A stretch of 64,000 nucleotides of DNA from Myxococcota bacterium (GCA_028285625.1 JANQOX010000021.1:62001-126000), one strand, 5' to 3'; counted from the first letter of the stretch, positions 8,061 through 17,534 are shown. Program-made: numbers and translations. Notes: generated by a model from the letters alone, not told the origin.

Positions 8061-9236
8061 ATGGAGATCGATCTCACTCCCGAACAGCGACGCTTCCGCG
8101 ATGGTCTGCGCGACTACTTCGCGACGATGATGAACGACGCGCTCCGCGAGGAGCTCGGCTCGGGCTGGGAGGGCGGTGGCCCCGAGTTTCGCAAGGCCAT
8201 GAAGCAGATGGGCCAGGACGGTCTACTCGGCCTGAGCTGGCCCAAGGAGTACGGCGGCCAGGAGCGCTCGGCCGTGGAGCAGTTCTTGTTCGCCGACGAG
8301 GTGCAGGCGGTGGGCTTTCCGCTGCCCTTCCTCACCCTGAACACCGTGGGCCCGGTGCTGCAGGAGCACGGTACCGAGGCGCAGCGCAAGAGCTTCTGCC
8401 CGCGCATCCTGGCCGGCGAGGTCTTCTTCGCCATCGGCTACTCCGAGCCCGGCGCCGGCACCGACCTCGCTTCGCTCCAGACCCGCGCCGTGCGCGACGG
8501 CGACGAGTGGGTGATCCACGGACAGAAGATGTGGACGAGCCTGGCCGAGTACGCCGACTACGTCTGGCTGGCCGCCCGGACCGACCCCGATGCGCCCAAG
8601 CACCGGGGCCTCTCGATCTTCCTGGTGCCGACCACGGCCGAAGGCTACTCGCGCCAGATCGTGCGCACGGTGGGCGGCGTCTGCACGAATGCCACCTTCT
8701 ACGACGGGGTTCGCGTGCAGGCCGAGAACCTGATCGGCGGCGAGAACAACGGCTGGCGCCTGATCACGGGCCAGCTCAACCACGAGCGCATCTCGCTGAT
8801 GACGGTCGGCAGGCTGCTGCGCGACCTCGCGGCGGTGTCCGACTGGGCGCGCGAGACGCGCGTCGACGGCGAGCGCCTGATCGACAAGGGCTGGGTGCAG
8901 CAGAGCCTCGCGCGCCTCCATGCCAAGGCCCAGGTGCTGCGTCTCATGAACTGGAAGCAGGCGTGGGCCGCCGACCGGGGCCAGCCCAGCATGGCCGACT
9001 CGTCTGCCATCAAGGTCTACGGCAGCGAGCTCCAGATCGAGGCCTACCGTGCGCTGCTCGAGATCCTCGGCGCGCCCGGGCTGCTCGCCAAGCACAGCCC
9101 CGGGGCGGTGCTCGAGGGAAAGATCGAGTCCTCGTACCGCAACGGGCTGATCCTCACCTTTGGCGGCGGCACCAACGAGGTGCAGCGCGACATCATCGCC
9201 ATGGCGGGCCTCGGGCTGCCGCACTACAAGGACTAG
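8061..9236 (+). CDS. acyl-CoA dehydrogenase subunit, FadE29/ChsE2-like
   Basis: This FAD-dependent acyl-CoA dehydrogenase has 391 residues. The sequence IDLTPEQRRFRDGLRDYF at the start, FAIGYSEPGAGTDLASLQT in the middle and GWRLITGQLNHERI strongly recall mycobacterial FadE29. In that system FadE28 and FadE29 form an alpha2beta2 heterotetramer that dehydrogenates a shortened steroid side-chain CoA ester; each half-site needs both subunits. The partner gene follows immediately. The C-terminal GGGTNEVQRDIIA segment is the normal ACAD FAD/tetramer contact. Confidence 0.9.
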   Translation: MEIDLTPEQRRFRDGLRDYFATMMNDALREELGSGWEGGGPEFRKAMKQMGQDGLLGLSWPKEYGGQERSAVEQFLFADEVQAVGFPLPFLTLNTVGPVLQEHGTEAQRKSFCPRILAGEVFFAIGYSEPGAGTDLASLQTRAVRDGDEWVIHGQKMWTSLAEYADYVWLAARTDPDAPKHRGLSIFLVPTTAEGYSRQIVRTVGGVCTNATFYDGVRVQAENLIGGENNGWRLITGQLNHERISLMTVGRLLRDLAAVSDWARETRVDGERLIDKGWVQQSLARLHAKAQVLRLMNWKQAWAADRGQPSMADSSAIKVYGSELQIEAYRALLEILGAPGLLAKHSPGAVLEGKIESSYRNGLILTFGGGTNEVQRDIIAMAGLGLPHYKD

Positions 9237-9239
9237 CGG

Positions 9240-10367
9240 GTGGACTTCGACTTCACCGAATCGCAGCAGGCCGTGGCGGATCTCGCCCGCAAGATCCTCG
9301 AAGATCAGGCGACGAACGAACGCCTGAAGGACCACGAAGCGAGCGGTGCGCCCTTCGATGCGGCGCTCTGGGGACATCTGGCCGAGGCGAACCTGCTGGG
9401 GACGGCGGTCCCCGAGCCGTACGGGGGCGCCGACCTCGGCTTCCTCGCGCTCTGCCGGCTGCTGCAGGAAGTCGGGCGCAGCGTGGCGCCGGTTCCCGCC
9501 TTCTCGGCGCTGGTGCTGGGCGCGCTGCCCCTGGCGCGCTTCGGCAGCGAGGAGCAGAAGCAGCGCTGGCTTCCCGGTATCGCGCGCGGGGAGCACACGC
9601 TCACGGCGGCGCTCGCCGAGCCGGGCACGAGCGATCCGCTCGCGCCGGCGACGCGCGCGCAGGGGGCGGCGGGCGCGCAGCGCCTCACGGGCGAGAAGAC
9701 ACTCGTTCCCGGCGCGCAGCAGGCGGCCCGCATCCTGGTGCCGGCCGCCCTCGACGACGGGTCGGTGGGGCTCTTCTACGTCGAGCCCGGCGGCGAAGGC
9801 GTTGCCACGACGGGTCAGCAGACTCCGGAAGGGTTGCCCATCGCCCGGCTCGAGCTGTCGGAAGCGCGCGTCGTCGACCAGCTGGACGCCGCCGGAGACG
9901 GCCGCGAGATGCTCGCCTGGCTCGTCGAGCGCGCCACGGCGGCGCGCTGCATGATGCAGCTCGGCGTGACCGAGCGCGCCCTCGAGATGACGGCGGCCTA
10001 TGGCCGCGAGCGCGTCCAGTTCGATCGACCCATCGGGAGCTTCCAGGCCTTCCATCAGCGGGCGGCGGATGCCTACATCCACGTCGAGGCCCTGCGGCTC
10101 TCGGCTTGGGAGGCGGCCTGGCGCCTCTCCGAAGAGCTGCCGGCGGCCGAGCACGTGGCCGTGGCCAAGTTCTGGGCCGCTGAGGGCGGGCAGTTCGCCT
10201 CCTTCGCCTGCCAGCATCTGCACGGCGGGATCGGCATCGACACGGACTACCCGCTGCATCGCTACTTCACCTGGGCGATCCAGGTCGAGCACGAGCTCGG
10301 CTCGGCCAGACACCAGCTCGAGCGCCTGGGTCGGTCCATCGCGGCCCACGGGCTCCCGGCAAGCTGA
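9240..10367 (+). CDS. acyl-CoA dehydrogenase subunit, FadE28/ChsE1-like
   Basis: This 375-residue protein is the partner of the preceding dehydrogenase; only three bases separate the stop and this GTG start. It opens with DFDFTESQQAVADLA, and has YGRERVQFDRPIGSFQAFHQ and HLHGGIGIDTDYPLHRY, as in FadE28-type subunits. These subunits are more divergent than ordinary ACADs and are inactive alone. The adjacency and pairing support an obligate heteromer acting on a bulky CoA ester. Confidence 0.9.
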   Translation: MDFDFTESQQAVADLARKILEDQATNERLKDHEASGAPFDAALWGHLAEANLLGTAVPEPYGGADLGFLALCRLLQEVGRSVAPVPAFSALVLGALPLARFGSEEQKQRWLPGIARGEHTLTAALAEPGTSDPLAPATRAQGAAGAQRLTGEKTLVPGAQQAARILVPAALDDGSVGLFYVEPGGEGVATTGQQTPEGLPIARLELSEARVVDQLDAAGDGREMLAWLVERATAARCMMQLGVTERALEMTAAYGRERVQFDRPIGSFQAFHQRAADAYIHVEALRLSAWEAAWRLSEELPAAEHVAVAKFWAAEGGQFASFACQHLHGGIGIDTDYPLHRYFTWAIQVEHELGSARHQLERLGRSIAAHGLPAS

Positions 10368-10369
10368 GG

Positions 10370-11605
10370 GTGTCGGCCGCGAACCGAAGCCGCGCCCACC
10401 TCGTCGGCGTGGGAGAGACCCGCTACACGCGCTGGGGCAAGATCGGCGACACCACCGAGCACGCGCTCGCGTGCCAGGCGATCCAGCGCGCCGTCGCCGA
10501 TGCGGGCCTCTCGATGAGCGACGTGGACGGCCTGGCGTCGTTCGCCGAGGACCGCAACGAGGCCGTCTTCCTGGCAGCCGAGCTGGGCCTGCCGACGCTG
10601 CGCTTCGGCAACATGGTCTGGATGCCCGGCGGAGGCGGCGGCTGTGCCGCCGTGGGCAACGCTGCCATGGCGGTCGAGACGGGACAGGCCGAGGTCGTCG
10701 TGGTCTACCGCTCGCTTTGCCAAGGGCAGTTCTTTCGCTTCGGCAGTCCGATCGCGGGCGATGCGCCCGACCCCGCCGCGCCGCCCCGGCCCACCGTCCA
10801 GCAGGCGAACACGCCCATGCTGGCCTCGATGGGCTTCGCCATGCCCTACGGCCTGATCATGGCGGCGGCGGCCTACGCGCTACCCACGCGACGGCACATG
10901 CATCTGTACGGCACCACCAGCGAGCAGCTCGGCCACATCGCCGTGACCTTTCGCGAGCACGCCAGCCGCAACCCACGCGCCGTGATGGGAGGACGGCCGA
11001 TGACCCTCGCTGACCACCAGGCCTCGCCGATGATCGGCGACCCGCATCGCCTGTTCGACTGCTGCCTCGAGAGCGACGGTGCCTGTGCGGTGGTCGTGAC
11101 CACGGCCGAGCGCGCCCGTGACCTGGCGAAGCCCGGCGTCGAGATCCTCGCCAGCGAACAGGGCGCGCCGCAGGGCTATGCCTTCGGGCACTTCACCAAT
11201 GCCAATATCGCCGACGACCTGTACGCGACGGGGGGCTGCGAGGAGATGGCGGGGCGTCTCTACGGCAAGGCCGGCCTCGGCCCGGGCGACGTGGACGTGG
11301 CCCAGATCTACGACCACTTCACCGGCTGCGTCCTCATGCAGCTCGAGGACTACGGCTTCTGCAAGCGCGGAGAGGGCGGCCCCTTCGTCGAGAGTGGCGC
11401 GCTCGCCTGGCAGGGCGGCAGCCTGCCCACCAACACCCACGGCGGAAGCCTCTCCGAGGCGTACATCCACGGCCTGAACCACGTGGTCGAGGGCGTGCGC
11501 GCCCTGCGCGGCGAGTCGACCAGCCCGGTGGAAGGCGCCGAGGTCTGCCTGGTGACCAGCGCCGCGTGCGTCCCTTCGAGCGCGCTCATGCTGGGGCGAC
11601 GATGA
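10370..11605 (+). CDS. thiolase-fold lipid-transfer protein, Ltp2-like
   Basis: This 411-residue thiolase-superfamily enzyme starts at a GTG two bases after the previous stop. It lacks the classic thiolase active-site cysteine context and instead has the SCPx/Ltp features IYDHFTGCVLMQLE and NTHGGSLSEAYIHGLNH. Family members such as mycobacterial Ltp2 are retro-aldolases that release the last acyl unit from the steroid side chain and need a DUF35 protein as partner. The DUF35 gene follows with a four-base ATGA overlap, matching that requirement. Confidence 0.88.
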   Translation: MSAANRSRAHLVGVGETRYTRWGKIGDTTEHALACQAIQRAVADAGLSMSDVDGLASFAEDRNEAVFLAAELGLPTLRFGNMVWMPGGGGGCAAVGNAAMAVETGQAEVVVVYRSLCQGQFFRFGSPIAGDAPDPAAPPRPTVQQANTPMLASMGFAMPYGLIMAAAAYALPTRRHMHLYGTTSEQLGHIAVTFREHASRNPRAVMGGRPMTLADHQASPMIGDPHRLFDCCLESDGACAVVVTTAERARDLAKPGVEILASEQGAPQGYAFGHFTNANIADDLYATGGCEEMAGRLYGKAGLGPGDVDVAQIYDHFTGCVLMQLEDYGFCKRGEGGPFVESGALAWQGGSLPTNTHGGSLSEAYIHGLNHVVEGVRALRGESTSPVEGAEVCLVTSAACVPSSALMLGRR

Positions 11606-12027
11606 GCCAGCGCTTCTTCCCCGACACCATGCCGTCGCCGCTGGCCGACGCCATCACGCTCCCTTTCTGGGAGGCGGCCGCCGAGCACCGTCTGGTCGTC
11701 CAGCGTTGTACGGCGTGCGGGCGAACCCGGCTGCCCCCGGCGCCGGTTTGCGGCTCGTGCCAGTCGACCGAAGCCGATTGGCAGACGCTGTCGGGGCGGG
11801 GCGAGGTCTACACCTACACTCTGGTGCATCGCCCCATCGCGCCCGAGCAGCCGCTACCCACGGTGATCGCCGTCATCGCGCTCGAAGGCTCGGACGGCCT
11901 GCGGATGATCTCGAACCTGGTCGACTCCGATCCGGACGAGGTCGCGATCGGGGCCCCGGTCGAGCTGGTCTGGGAGGACATGGGGCCCGACCTGTCGATC
12001 CCGCGCTTCCGCCTGGCCGCGACCTAG
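11602..12027 (+). CDS. DUF35 OB-fold/Zn-ribbon protein, Ltp2 partner-like
   Basis: This 141-residue protein has an N-terminal rubredoxin-like zinc ribbon (CTACGRTRLPPAPVCGSC, four cysteines in two CxxC pairs) followed by an OB fold (GRGEVYTYTLVHRPIAP). In ChsH2 this DUF35 unit is the C-terminal domain that binds and activates Ltp2; here it is a separate gene, translationally coupled to the Ltp2-like gene. It closes the catabolic operon and converges with the next gene, their stops only 12 bases apart. Confidence 0.9.
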   Translation: MSQRFFPDTMPSPLADAITLPFWEAAAEHRLVVQRCTACGRTRLPPAPVCGSCQSTEADWQTLSGRGEVYTYTLVHRPIAPEQPLPTVIAVIALEGSDGLRMISNLVDSDPDEVAIGAPVELVWEDMGPDLSIPRFRLAAT

Positions 12028-12039
12028 CCGCTGCCCGAC

Positions 12040-12888
12040 TCAGCCCCGGCGCGCCCTGCCGGTTCGCAGGGCCGTGAGCGCGAGGGCCGCGAGGGCAGGC
12101 AGGGCGAGAGCCTGCGGCTCGGGGACCTCCAGGCTCGTCGAGACGGTGACGGTTTCTCCACCGCCGGCCATGTCGAGCACGACCGCGGTGACGAGGGTGT
12201 TGCAGCCGACCTGGCAGGGGGCGGACCCGGTCGCCGCGATCGGTCCGCTCGAGGCCAGTCCGGCCAACGCGGAGATGGCTCCGAGCCCGAGCAGGCCCCC
12301 GCCCACGCCAAAGCCGCCGCCCGCACCAAAGCCCCCGCCCCCGACTCCACCGGTCGAGGCGAAGCCCGAACCGACGCCGGCCGCGCCGAAGTCGTCGACG
12401 ACGTCGGTGAACGGCCCGAACGGGTCGGCGGATGCCGGAGCCGTGGCGAGCGTCACAGGGGGCGCCAGCAGGCAGGCATTGCCGTTCGCACAGGCGATGT
12501 CGAGGGTGGCCTTGTACGAGAGCGCGCCGAAGAGATCGGCCGCCAGCGGCACCGAGAGCACGAGCGCGAACCGTGTGGGCGCCCCGTTGTCCTGCACCGT
12601 GAAGTCGATGCTCTGCCGCGACAGGTCGTCGGCGTCGATCACGATCGAGAGCAGGGTGTCCTCGCCCAGGGCGATCGGCCCCCCGCTCACGAACGAGATC
12701 GCCGATCCGCTCCCGGGGGTGATGTCGGGGGAGAAGGACTCGCAGGGTCCGCCGTCGCCATCGAGCTCGCCGAACTCCGCCAGGGCGCAGTCCGACCCGA
12801 AGCCGACGGAGAAGACCACCGCGCTCGAAGAGGTGGGAAGGAGCACCCAGGCGAGCAGCGCCAGCAGGACGGGAAGCGTTCGATGCAC
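12040..12888 (-). CDS. secreted PEP-CTERM (VPEP)-type protein, Gly-rich
   Basis: This exported protein has 282 residues from the GTG at 12888, which has GAGGT upstream; the longer GTG at 12921 in the track has no such site. An N-terminal signal peptide (LPVLLALLAWVLLPTSSSA) and a C-terminal VPEP followed by a hydrophobic helix and a basic tail (RTGRARRG) form the PEP-CTERM sorting architecture recognised by exosortases. The middle has few cysteines and a glycine-rich stretch (GGVGGGGFGAGGGFG) at about 175-200. Function unknown; likely surface or matrix protein. No exosortase is present in this window. Confidence 0.8.
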   Translation of the reverse strand: MHRTLPVLLALLAWVLLPTSSSAVVFSVGFGSDCALAEFGELDGDGGPCESFSPDITPGSGSAISFVSGGPIALGEDTLLSIVIDADDLSRQSIDFTVQDNGAPTRFALVLSVPLAADLFGALSYKATLDIACANGNACLLAPPVTLATAPASADPFGPFTDVVDDFGAAGVGSGFASTGGVGGGGFGAGGGFGVGGGLLGLGAISALAGLASSGPIAATGSAPCQVGCNTLVTAVVLDMAGGGETVTVSTSLEVPEPQALALPALAALALTALRTGRARRG

Positions 12889-13129
12889 GGGACCTCGCTC
12901 TCGGCCGGTGGATTTCGGCACGAGATGAAGTGGTCCGTCGACGCGCTTTGTGGCCGAGAAGTTTCGTGGGAAGTTGCGCAGTCGCGGCCCTGCCTGATGG
13001 ACGCTTGGGGGAAACCCCGACGGGCCCGTGGCCCGCTCCGTGCCCGCAGGAGGGTGCGACGGTCGCCGATCGGCGTGCGGGGCACGCCAAAGCGATGGGG
13101 TTCACCGGCCAGGCGGTCGGGCCCGGCGC

Positions 13130-14062
13130 TCAGTGCTCCCAGTGGCGGGTGAGCTCGTTCATGCCGCGGATGATCGCGCCCAGGTCGGTGGGCGCATCGA
13201 AGGGCTCGCCGCGCAGCTCGCGGTAGGCGCGATGCACGTTGAAGAGCAGCCGCTGCGGCTCGGTCCAACCCGCGTAGGGGCCCAGGTCGATGCGCTTGGC
13301 CGCCTCGATCTCCGAGCGCCCGGCCTCGAAGTGCGCGCGCGACTCGGCCAGCACGTACTCGAGGTAGGCCTTCATCTCGCGCGGCCCCTCGACGCCGCAG
13401 ATCGGCCCGTGCCCGGGCACCACCACGTCGGGGTCGAGGGCGACGATCCGGTCGAGCGCCTCGCACCACTTGGCGTAGGTGCCATCCCAGCCGATGGGGG
13501 TGCACAGCCGGAACAGCACGTCACCCGTGAAGACCACGTGCTGCTCGGGCAGGTGCACCAGCAGGTCGCCCTGGGTGTGCGCCGGCCCCACCGCGATCAG
13601 CTCGATGCGCACGCCGTCGAGCTCGATCTCGAGCCGGTCGTCGAAGAGCGTGGTGGGCGGCGTGAGCTTCACGCCCTCGAAGTCCCACTCGGCCAGCCCG
13701 CGGGCGAAGGCCGCGACGCCGGGGTCGTCGCTCTCGACCGCGTCGCGCATGGCCTGCATCATCGCGGGGTTTTCCTTCTCCATCTCCGCGGGGCACGCGC
13801 GGTGGCCGATGATCTCTGCGCCGGTGAAGAGCTGGTTGCCCCAGCAGTGGTCGCCGTTGGCGTGAGTGTTGACCACGCGCTGGGCGGGCTCGGGCCACAC
13901 GCGGGCGTACTGCTCGATCATGTCGCGCGTGTGCGGCAGGTCCCAGAAGGTGTCGACCACCAGGCCCCCGCCGCGGTTCACCAGACCCGAGTTCGAGCGG
14001 CCGAGCCCCGTGTCTTCTTGCAGGCAGGCGTAGACGTCGTTGCCGAGATTGCGCAGCTCCAT
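13130..14062 (-). CDS. MBL-fold metallo-hydrolase
   Basis: This 310-residue metallo-beta-lactamase-fold hydrolase carries the motif THANGDHCWGN, a variant of HxHxDH with Asn at the second position, as in quinoprotein-relay and cyclase-associated MBL proteins. Further metal-ligand candidates are GPAHTQGD and PGHGPICG. No signal peptide. It is monocistronic. The substrate cannot be told from sequence. Confidence 0.85.
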   Translation of the reverse strand: MELRNLGNDVYACLQEDTGLGRSNSGLVNRGGGLVVDTFWDLPHTRDMIEQYARVWPEPAQRVVNTHANGDHCWGNQLFTGAEIIGHRACPAEMEKENPAMMQAMRDAVESDDPGVAAFARGLAEWDFEGVKLTPPTTLFDDRLEIELDGVRIELIAVGPAHTQGDLLVHLPEQHVVFTGDVLFRLCTPIGWDGTYAKWCEALDRIVALDPDVVVPGHGPICGVEGPREMKAYLEYVLAESRAHFEAGRSEIEAAKRIDLGPYAGWTEPQRLLFNVHRAYRELRGEPFDAPTDLGAIIRGMNELTRHWEH

Positions 14063-14157
14063 GGCTCACCTCCGGAGGCGCCAGGGTAGCGCTGCCTCAC
14101 GGGCGAGGTGGTCGAGGTCTGGCCACCCCCGCGCTTCGTCGTGTCAGGCGAGCCGGC

Positions 14158-16317
14158 TCAGTCGCGGGGCGCGTCGTGGGACCGAGGAGCGCCGTCGGGT
14201 GCGCGATCGGCCGCACGCTCGCTCCTCCGGCGAAGCCTCGCGCGCAGCTTGCGCCAGCCGTCCTTCGTGAGGAAGAACAGGTGGTCGCGCGCGATCTGCC
14301 ACTCCGCGCGGCGGGCCTCGGTCAGGATCTCTTCCAGGGGCCGGGCGTCGGTCTTGTAGATCTGCACCTCTACCGGCTCGCTCGCGTGGTTGCGCACGCC
14401 GCGTTCGATGAGCTTTCGCATGGTGCGGGTCGGCAGCACGTGCGAGGGCAGGAAGGGCCGCAGGTCGGCATGGTCGTCGATGCGCATGTTGGCGGCGCGA
14501 GCGATCACCTTGGTGGCCGAGTGCGCGCAGGTGAGCGTCCTGCGCTCGCGCCCGGCCTGCTCTTCGAGCGCGCGGCGGATGGCGTGCAGCGACTTCACGG
14601 GCACGCCCACGAAGCGCACCAGGATTCCGGGGAACACGGTGTCTCGCTGCTTGCGCTTCAACGGCCGGAAGATGTCGCCATCGAAGCGCTCGCTGCCGAG
14701 GTTCAGGTAGATGTGGGAGGGCTCGCGGATGCCGATCAACAGCTCGCTCGAGTCCGCGTCGCGCAGTCCGGGCAACGCGATGCGACCCGAGGGGTCCTTG
14801 GCACTCTCGGGCAGCTGAAGCACGCGAACGCGCTTGCCGCGGAAGGGCTCCTCGTAGACGGTGATCGGGTCGTCGCAATCGATCTCCAGCCGGTCGGACA
14901 CCGGCGCCGAGACCAGGCTGCCCCAGTAGCGGACACCGTCGAGCTCTCGGTCGAGCCGACGTTCGATGGCCAGGACGCGGTCGTGGCCGAGCAGATGGTC
15001 GGTGTCGGTGGGGAGCGCCTCGAGCCAGGCGAGACGCACCATCTGGTTCACCAGCGCACCGCCGCCGACCCGCAGCAGTCTGCCGAGCATGGCGTCGCCG
15101 AGCCGCGGCCCCACCACGACCCGGAGCCTTCGGTCTTCTGCGGTGTCCGAGCGCGGAGGCAGGTCCAGGAAGCGGGCGTTGTCGAGATAGGTGATGGGTA
15201 CGATCTCGACGCGATGACCGGCCTCGCGGATCCTCCGCACCAGCCCCTCGCCGAAGTTGTCCCGCACGGGCCGGGTGCCGCGGAACCCCTCGGACACACT
15301 GCCCTCGGGATAGATCAGCACGTTGCGCGAGGCCCCGGTCTCGAGCGCGGTGATGGCGCGATCCACCGCCGGGCCGCGGCCACCGCCCACGGCGACGAGG
15401 CCCGGTGTTTCGGCGATGCGGTCCTTCAGCGCCTTCGGCAGCAGCTGCACCTGGTCGATCGCGTTGAACACCAGGTAGTCGGGAAGCCCCAGGTGCGAGA
15501 ACGTGATGTTGTCGGTCTCGCCGTGGCGGTGAGCCGGCGTGTGGAGCCGTACCGCTGCCGGGTCGGGCGGGTCGGCCAGGTGCTCGCGACCCGTCACCTC
15601 CACGTCGAGCCGTCGCAGGTCGCCGAGGGCACGAAAGAAGTCGTCCACCCGATTCGTGAAAGGCGTGCCGGGGCCCGGGCGCGGACGCGCAACCGTGATG
15701 GCGATGGCGCGCACCAGGGCCACCAGCAGCCGCGACGCGGGCCCCACCCGGCGCAGCGTGAGCACGACCGCGCGGCGGATGGCGTAGAGCCCCTCCACCA
15801 GCGACCGCCCGGCGGGTTGCGGGGCTGTTGGGTCGAGTGCGCGGATGCGCTCGCTGAAACCGACCATGCCCGCGTAGAAGCGCTGGACGGCCTGGATGCG
15901 CCGGTGGTCCTGGGCGGTGCCGTAGTGCTCCTCGAGCTCACAGGCGCGCTGGGCGAGGGCGGTGAGCCGTCGGTAGCGACGCTCGATGCGATTCATACGG
16001 CGCTTGCCGTAGAACCCGCGCATGGTGTCCATCGCGCGCTCGAGCTCGCACATCACCTGGGCCATGAAGTGCGTGTGGAGGTGGCGCTGGAAGTCGTCGA
16101 GGCGGGCCAGAAAGCCGGCCTGCGCTTCGGCGACCGCGCGCAGTGCAGCGTCGTCGAACTCGGAGTCGGCCTTGGCCTCGAGCGCAGCGCGCACCGCGGC
16201 GAAGCCGTGGCCGTCGTCCTGAAGGCGCGCCCACTCGGCCGCGAGATCCTCCTCGAGCTTCTGGAGGGTTCCGAGACCGGGCACCGCATCCAAGCTGGCG
16301 CTTTGCTCGTGGCTCAC
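14158..16317 (-). CDS. large acyltransferase-like protein (LPLAT/PlsC-type), putative
   Basis: This 719-residue protein starts at a GTG overlapping the previous stop as GTGA. The N-terminal 200 residues are helical and charged without clear homology. The central part has acyltransferase-like features: LHTPAHRHGETDN (a degenerate H-x-D block), a conserved-looking LIYPEGSVSEGFRG resembling block III of lysophospholipid acyltransferases, and VEIVPITYLDN resembling block IV. The C-terminus is very basic. I infer a membrane-associated lipid acyltransferase; the HX4D motif is not canonical, so activity is uncertain. Confidence 0.55.
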   Translation of the reverse strand: MSHEQSASLDAVPGLGTLQKLEEDLAAEWARLQDDGHGFAAVRAALEAKADSEFDDAALRAVAEAQAGFLARLDDFQRHLHTHFMAQVMCELERAMDTMRGFYGKRRMNRIERRYRRLTALAQRACELEEHYGTAQDHRRIQAVQRFYAGMVGFSERIRALDPTAPQPAGRSLVEGLYAIRRAVVLTLRRVGPASRLLVALVRAIAITVARPRPGPGTPFTNRVDDFFRALGDLRRLDVEVTGREHLADPPDPAAVRLHTPAHRHGETDNITFSHLGLPDYLVFNAIDQVQLLPKALKDRIAETPGLVAVGGGRGPAVDRAITALETGASRNVLIYPEGSVSEGFRGTRPVRDNFGEGLVRRIREAGHRVEIVPITYLDNARFLDLPPRSDTAEDRRLRVVVGPRLGDAMLGRLLRVGGGALVNQMVRLAWLEALPTDTDHLLGHDRVLAIERRLDRELDGVRYWGSLVSAPVSDRLEIDCDDPITVYEEPFRGKRVRVLQLPESAKDPSGRIALPGLRDADSSELLIGIREPSHIYLNLGSERFDGDIFRPLKRKQRDTVFPGILVRFVGVPVKSLHAIRRALEEQAGRERRTLTCAHSATKVIARAANMRIDDHADLRPFLPSHVLPTRTMRKLIERGVRNHASEPVEVQIYKTDARPLEEILTEARRAEWQIARDHLFFLTKDGWRKLRARLRRRSERAADRAPDGAPRSHDAPRD

Positions 16318-17534
16318 GAGGGCATCCTACATGCCGGGGCAGGGATTCGGAGCGGCGCGGACCGCCCCACGTGTTCGGCGGCCAGGCCCGCGCGGCGTGC
16401 CGAGATGCCCGAGGCACGCGCCTCGGCCAGCGCCTGCGCCAGCAGCTGCGCGGAAGCCTCGGCGGGCTCACGCCCCCGACTTGCGGCCTCGATCCGATCC
16501 ACGAGTGCACTGGCACAGGCGATGCGCGCCCGAAGCGCGGCGCGCGCCGCCCGTACCGGCTCGACCCGCGCCGGCTCGTCGAGCGTTCCGCCGCCAGCGA
16601 GATCGGCCAGCAGCTGGTATCGCGCGTGGCGGAGCCCGGACTGGGCCCGGCGCACCGCGCGGCGGTGACTGGCCAGGAGCCACGAGAGCCCCGCGGCACA
16701 CGCCGCGCCGGCCACCGGACGCAGCGCCCGCAGGACGGTTCGCAGACGATCGCGGTCGGCCTCGAGGCGGGCGCGGGTGAGCTCATCGGAGCGCTCGAGA
16801 AGCTCGACAGCGGCCGCGTCCGCCGGCACGTCGTCGGTGATCGCGATCTCGAGAAGCCGTTCGCGCGCGCTCGCGTCGGCAAGCGCATGACGCAGGAGAA
16901 CGCGCTCGTAGAGCCAGGGATTGCTGCGCAGCGGGTTCGCGACGTGCACGAAGCCCGGGTCGGCAACCAGCTCGCGAAGGCGACCCTGATCGAGCACGCC
17001 CGCGGCGGGCGCGTGCCCGCGCAATCGCTCCCATGCGGCCGCCACGCGACTGCGGCGGATGTGCACGCACGGCCCACCGGGCGCATCCACCAGCGGGTGA
17101 CGCGTGGTGCCGTTCGGAACGCTGGGAAGGTGTGCTCCGCGCAGGGCATCCAGACGGCGCAGGCTGTAGCCGTAGCGCAGGCGACCGAGACCCGAGAGGA
17201 GCTTGTCGCGCACGAACAGGTAGCCGGCCGTCCAGAGCTGCGTGTTCAGCGGTGCGTACTCCATCAACGGAATCGTCCAGGCCAGGCCGGCCATGTAGAG
17301 GGCGGGATACACACCAAAGGCCTTGAGCGCGCCGAAGAGCGCATCGAAGAAGCCCACGTCCCAGTGCTCGCGCAGAAGGCGACGGAACCCCCGCGTGAGG
17401 CCCTGGCGCAGCCGCTCGACGGCCCGAACGACACGCGCCACGCCCTTGGCGGGCCGGGCAGCCCGGGCCCGCGGAAGCAGCTCTCGCTCGAGATCGGCGG
17501 CGATCCGGTCGAGCTGGGCTTCGTCCTGGCGCAT
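16314..17534 (-). CDS. hypothetical membrane-associated protein upstream of acyltransferase
   Basis: This 406-residue protein starts at an ATG with GGAGG six bases upstream (the track start at 17603 is less likely). I do not recognise it. It shows one or two hydrophobic segments near residues 65-85 (FGVYPALYMAGLAWTIPL) and about 280 (VAGAACAAGLSWLLA), the rest being Arg/Ala-rich helix. It overlaps the acyltransferase-like gene by four bases, so the two are translationally coupled and probably work together in the membrane. Confidence 0.6.
   Translation of the reverse strand: MRQDEAQLDRIAADLERELLPRARAARPAKGVARVVRAVERLRQGLTRGFRRLLREHWDVGFFDALFGALKAFGVYPALYMAGLAWTIPLMEYAPLNTQLWTAGYLFVRDKLLSGLGRLRYGYSLRRLDALRGAHLPSVPNGTTRHPLVDAPGGPCVHIRRSRVAAAWERLRGHAPAAGVLDQGRLRELVADPGFVHVANPLRSNPWLYERVLLRHALADASARERLLEIAITDDVPADAAAVELLERSDELTRARLEADRDRLRTVLRALRPVAGAACAAGLSWLLASHRRAVRRAQSGLRHARYQLLADLAGGGTLDEPARVEPVRAARAALRARIACASALVDRIEAASRGREPAEASAQLLAQALAEARASGISARRAGLAAEHVGRSAPLRIPAPACRMPS

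Noticed and set aside
12295-12360. GC-rich repetitive stretch
   Set aside because: It encodes the glycine-rich segment of the PEP-CTERM-type protein rather than a separate repeat or array.
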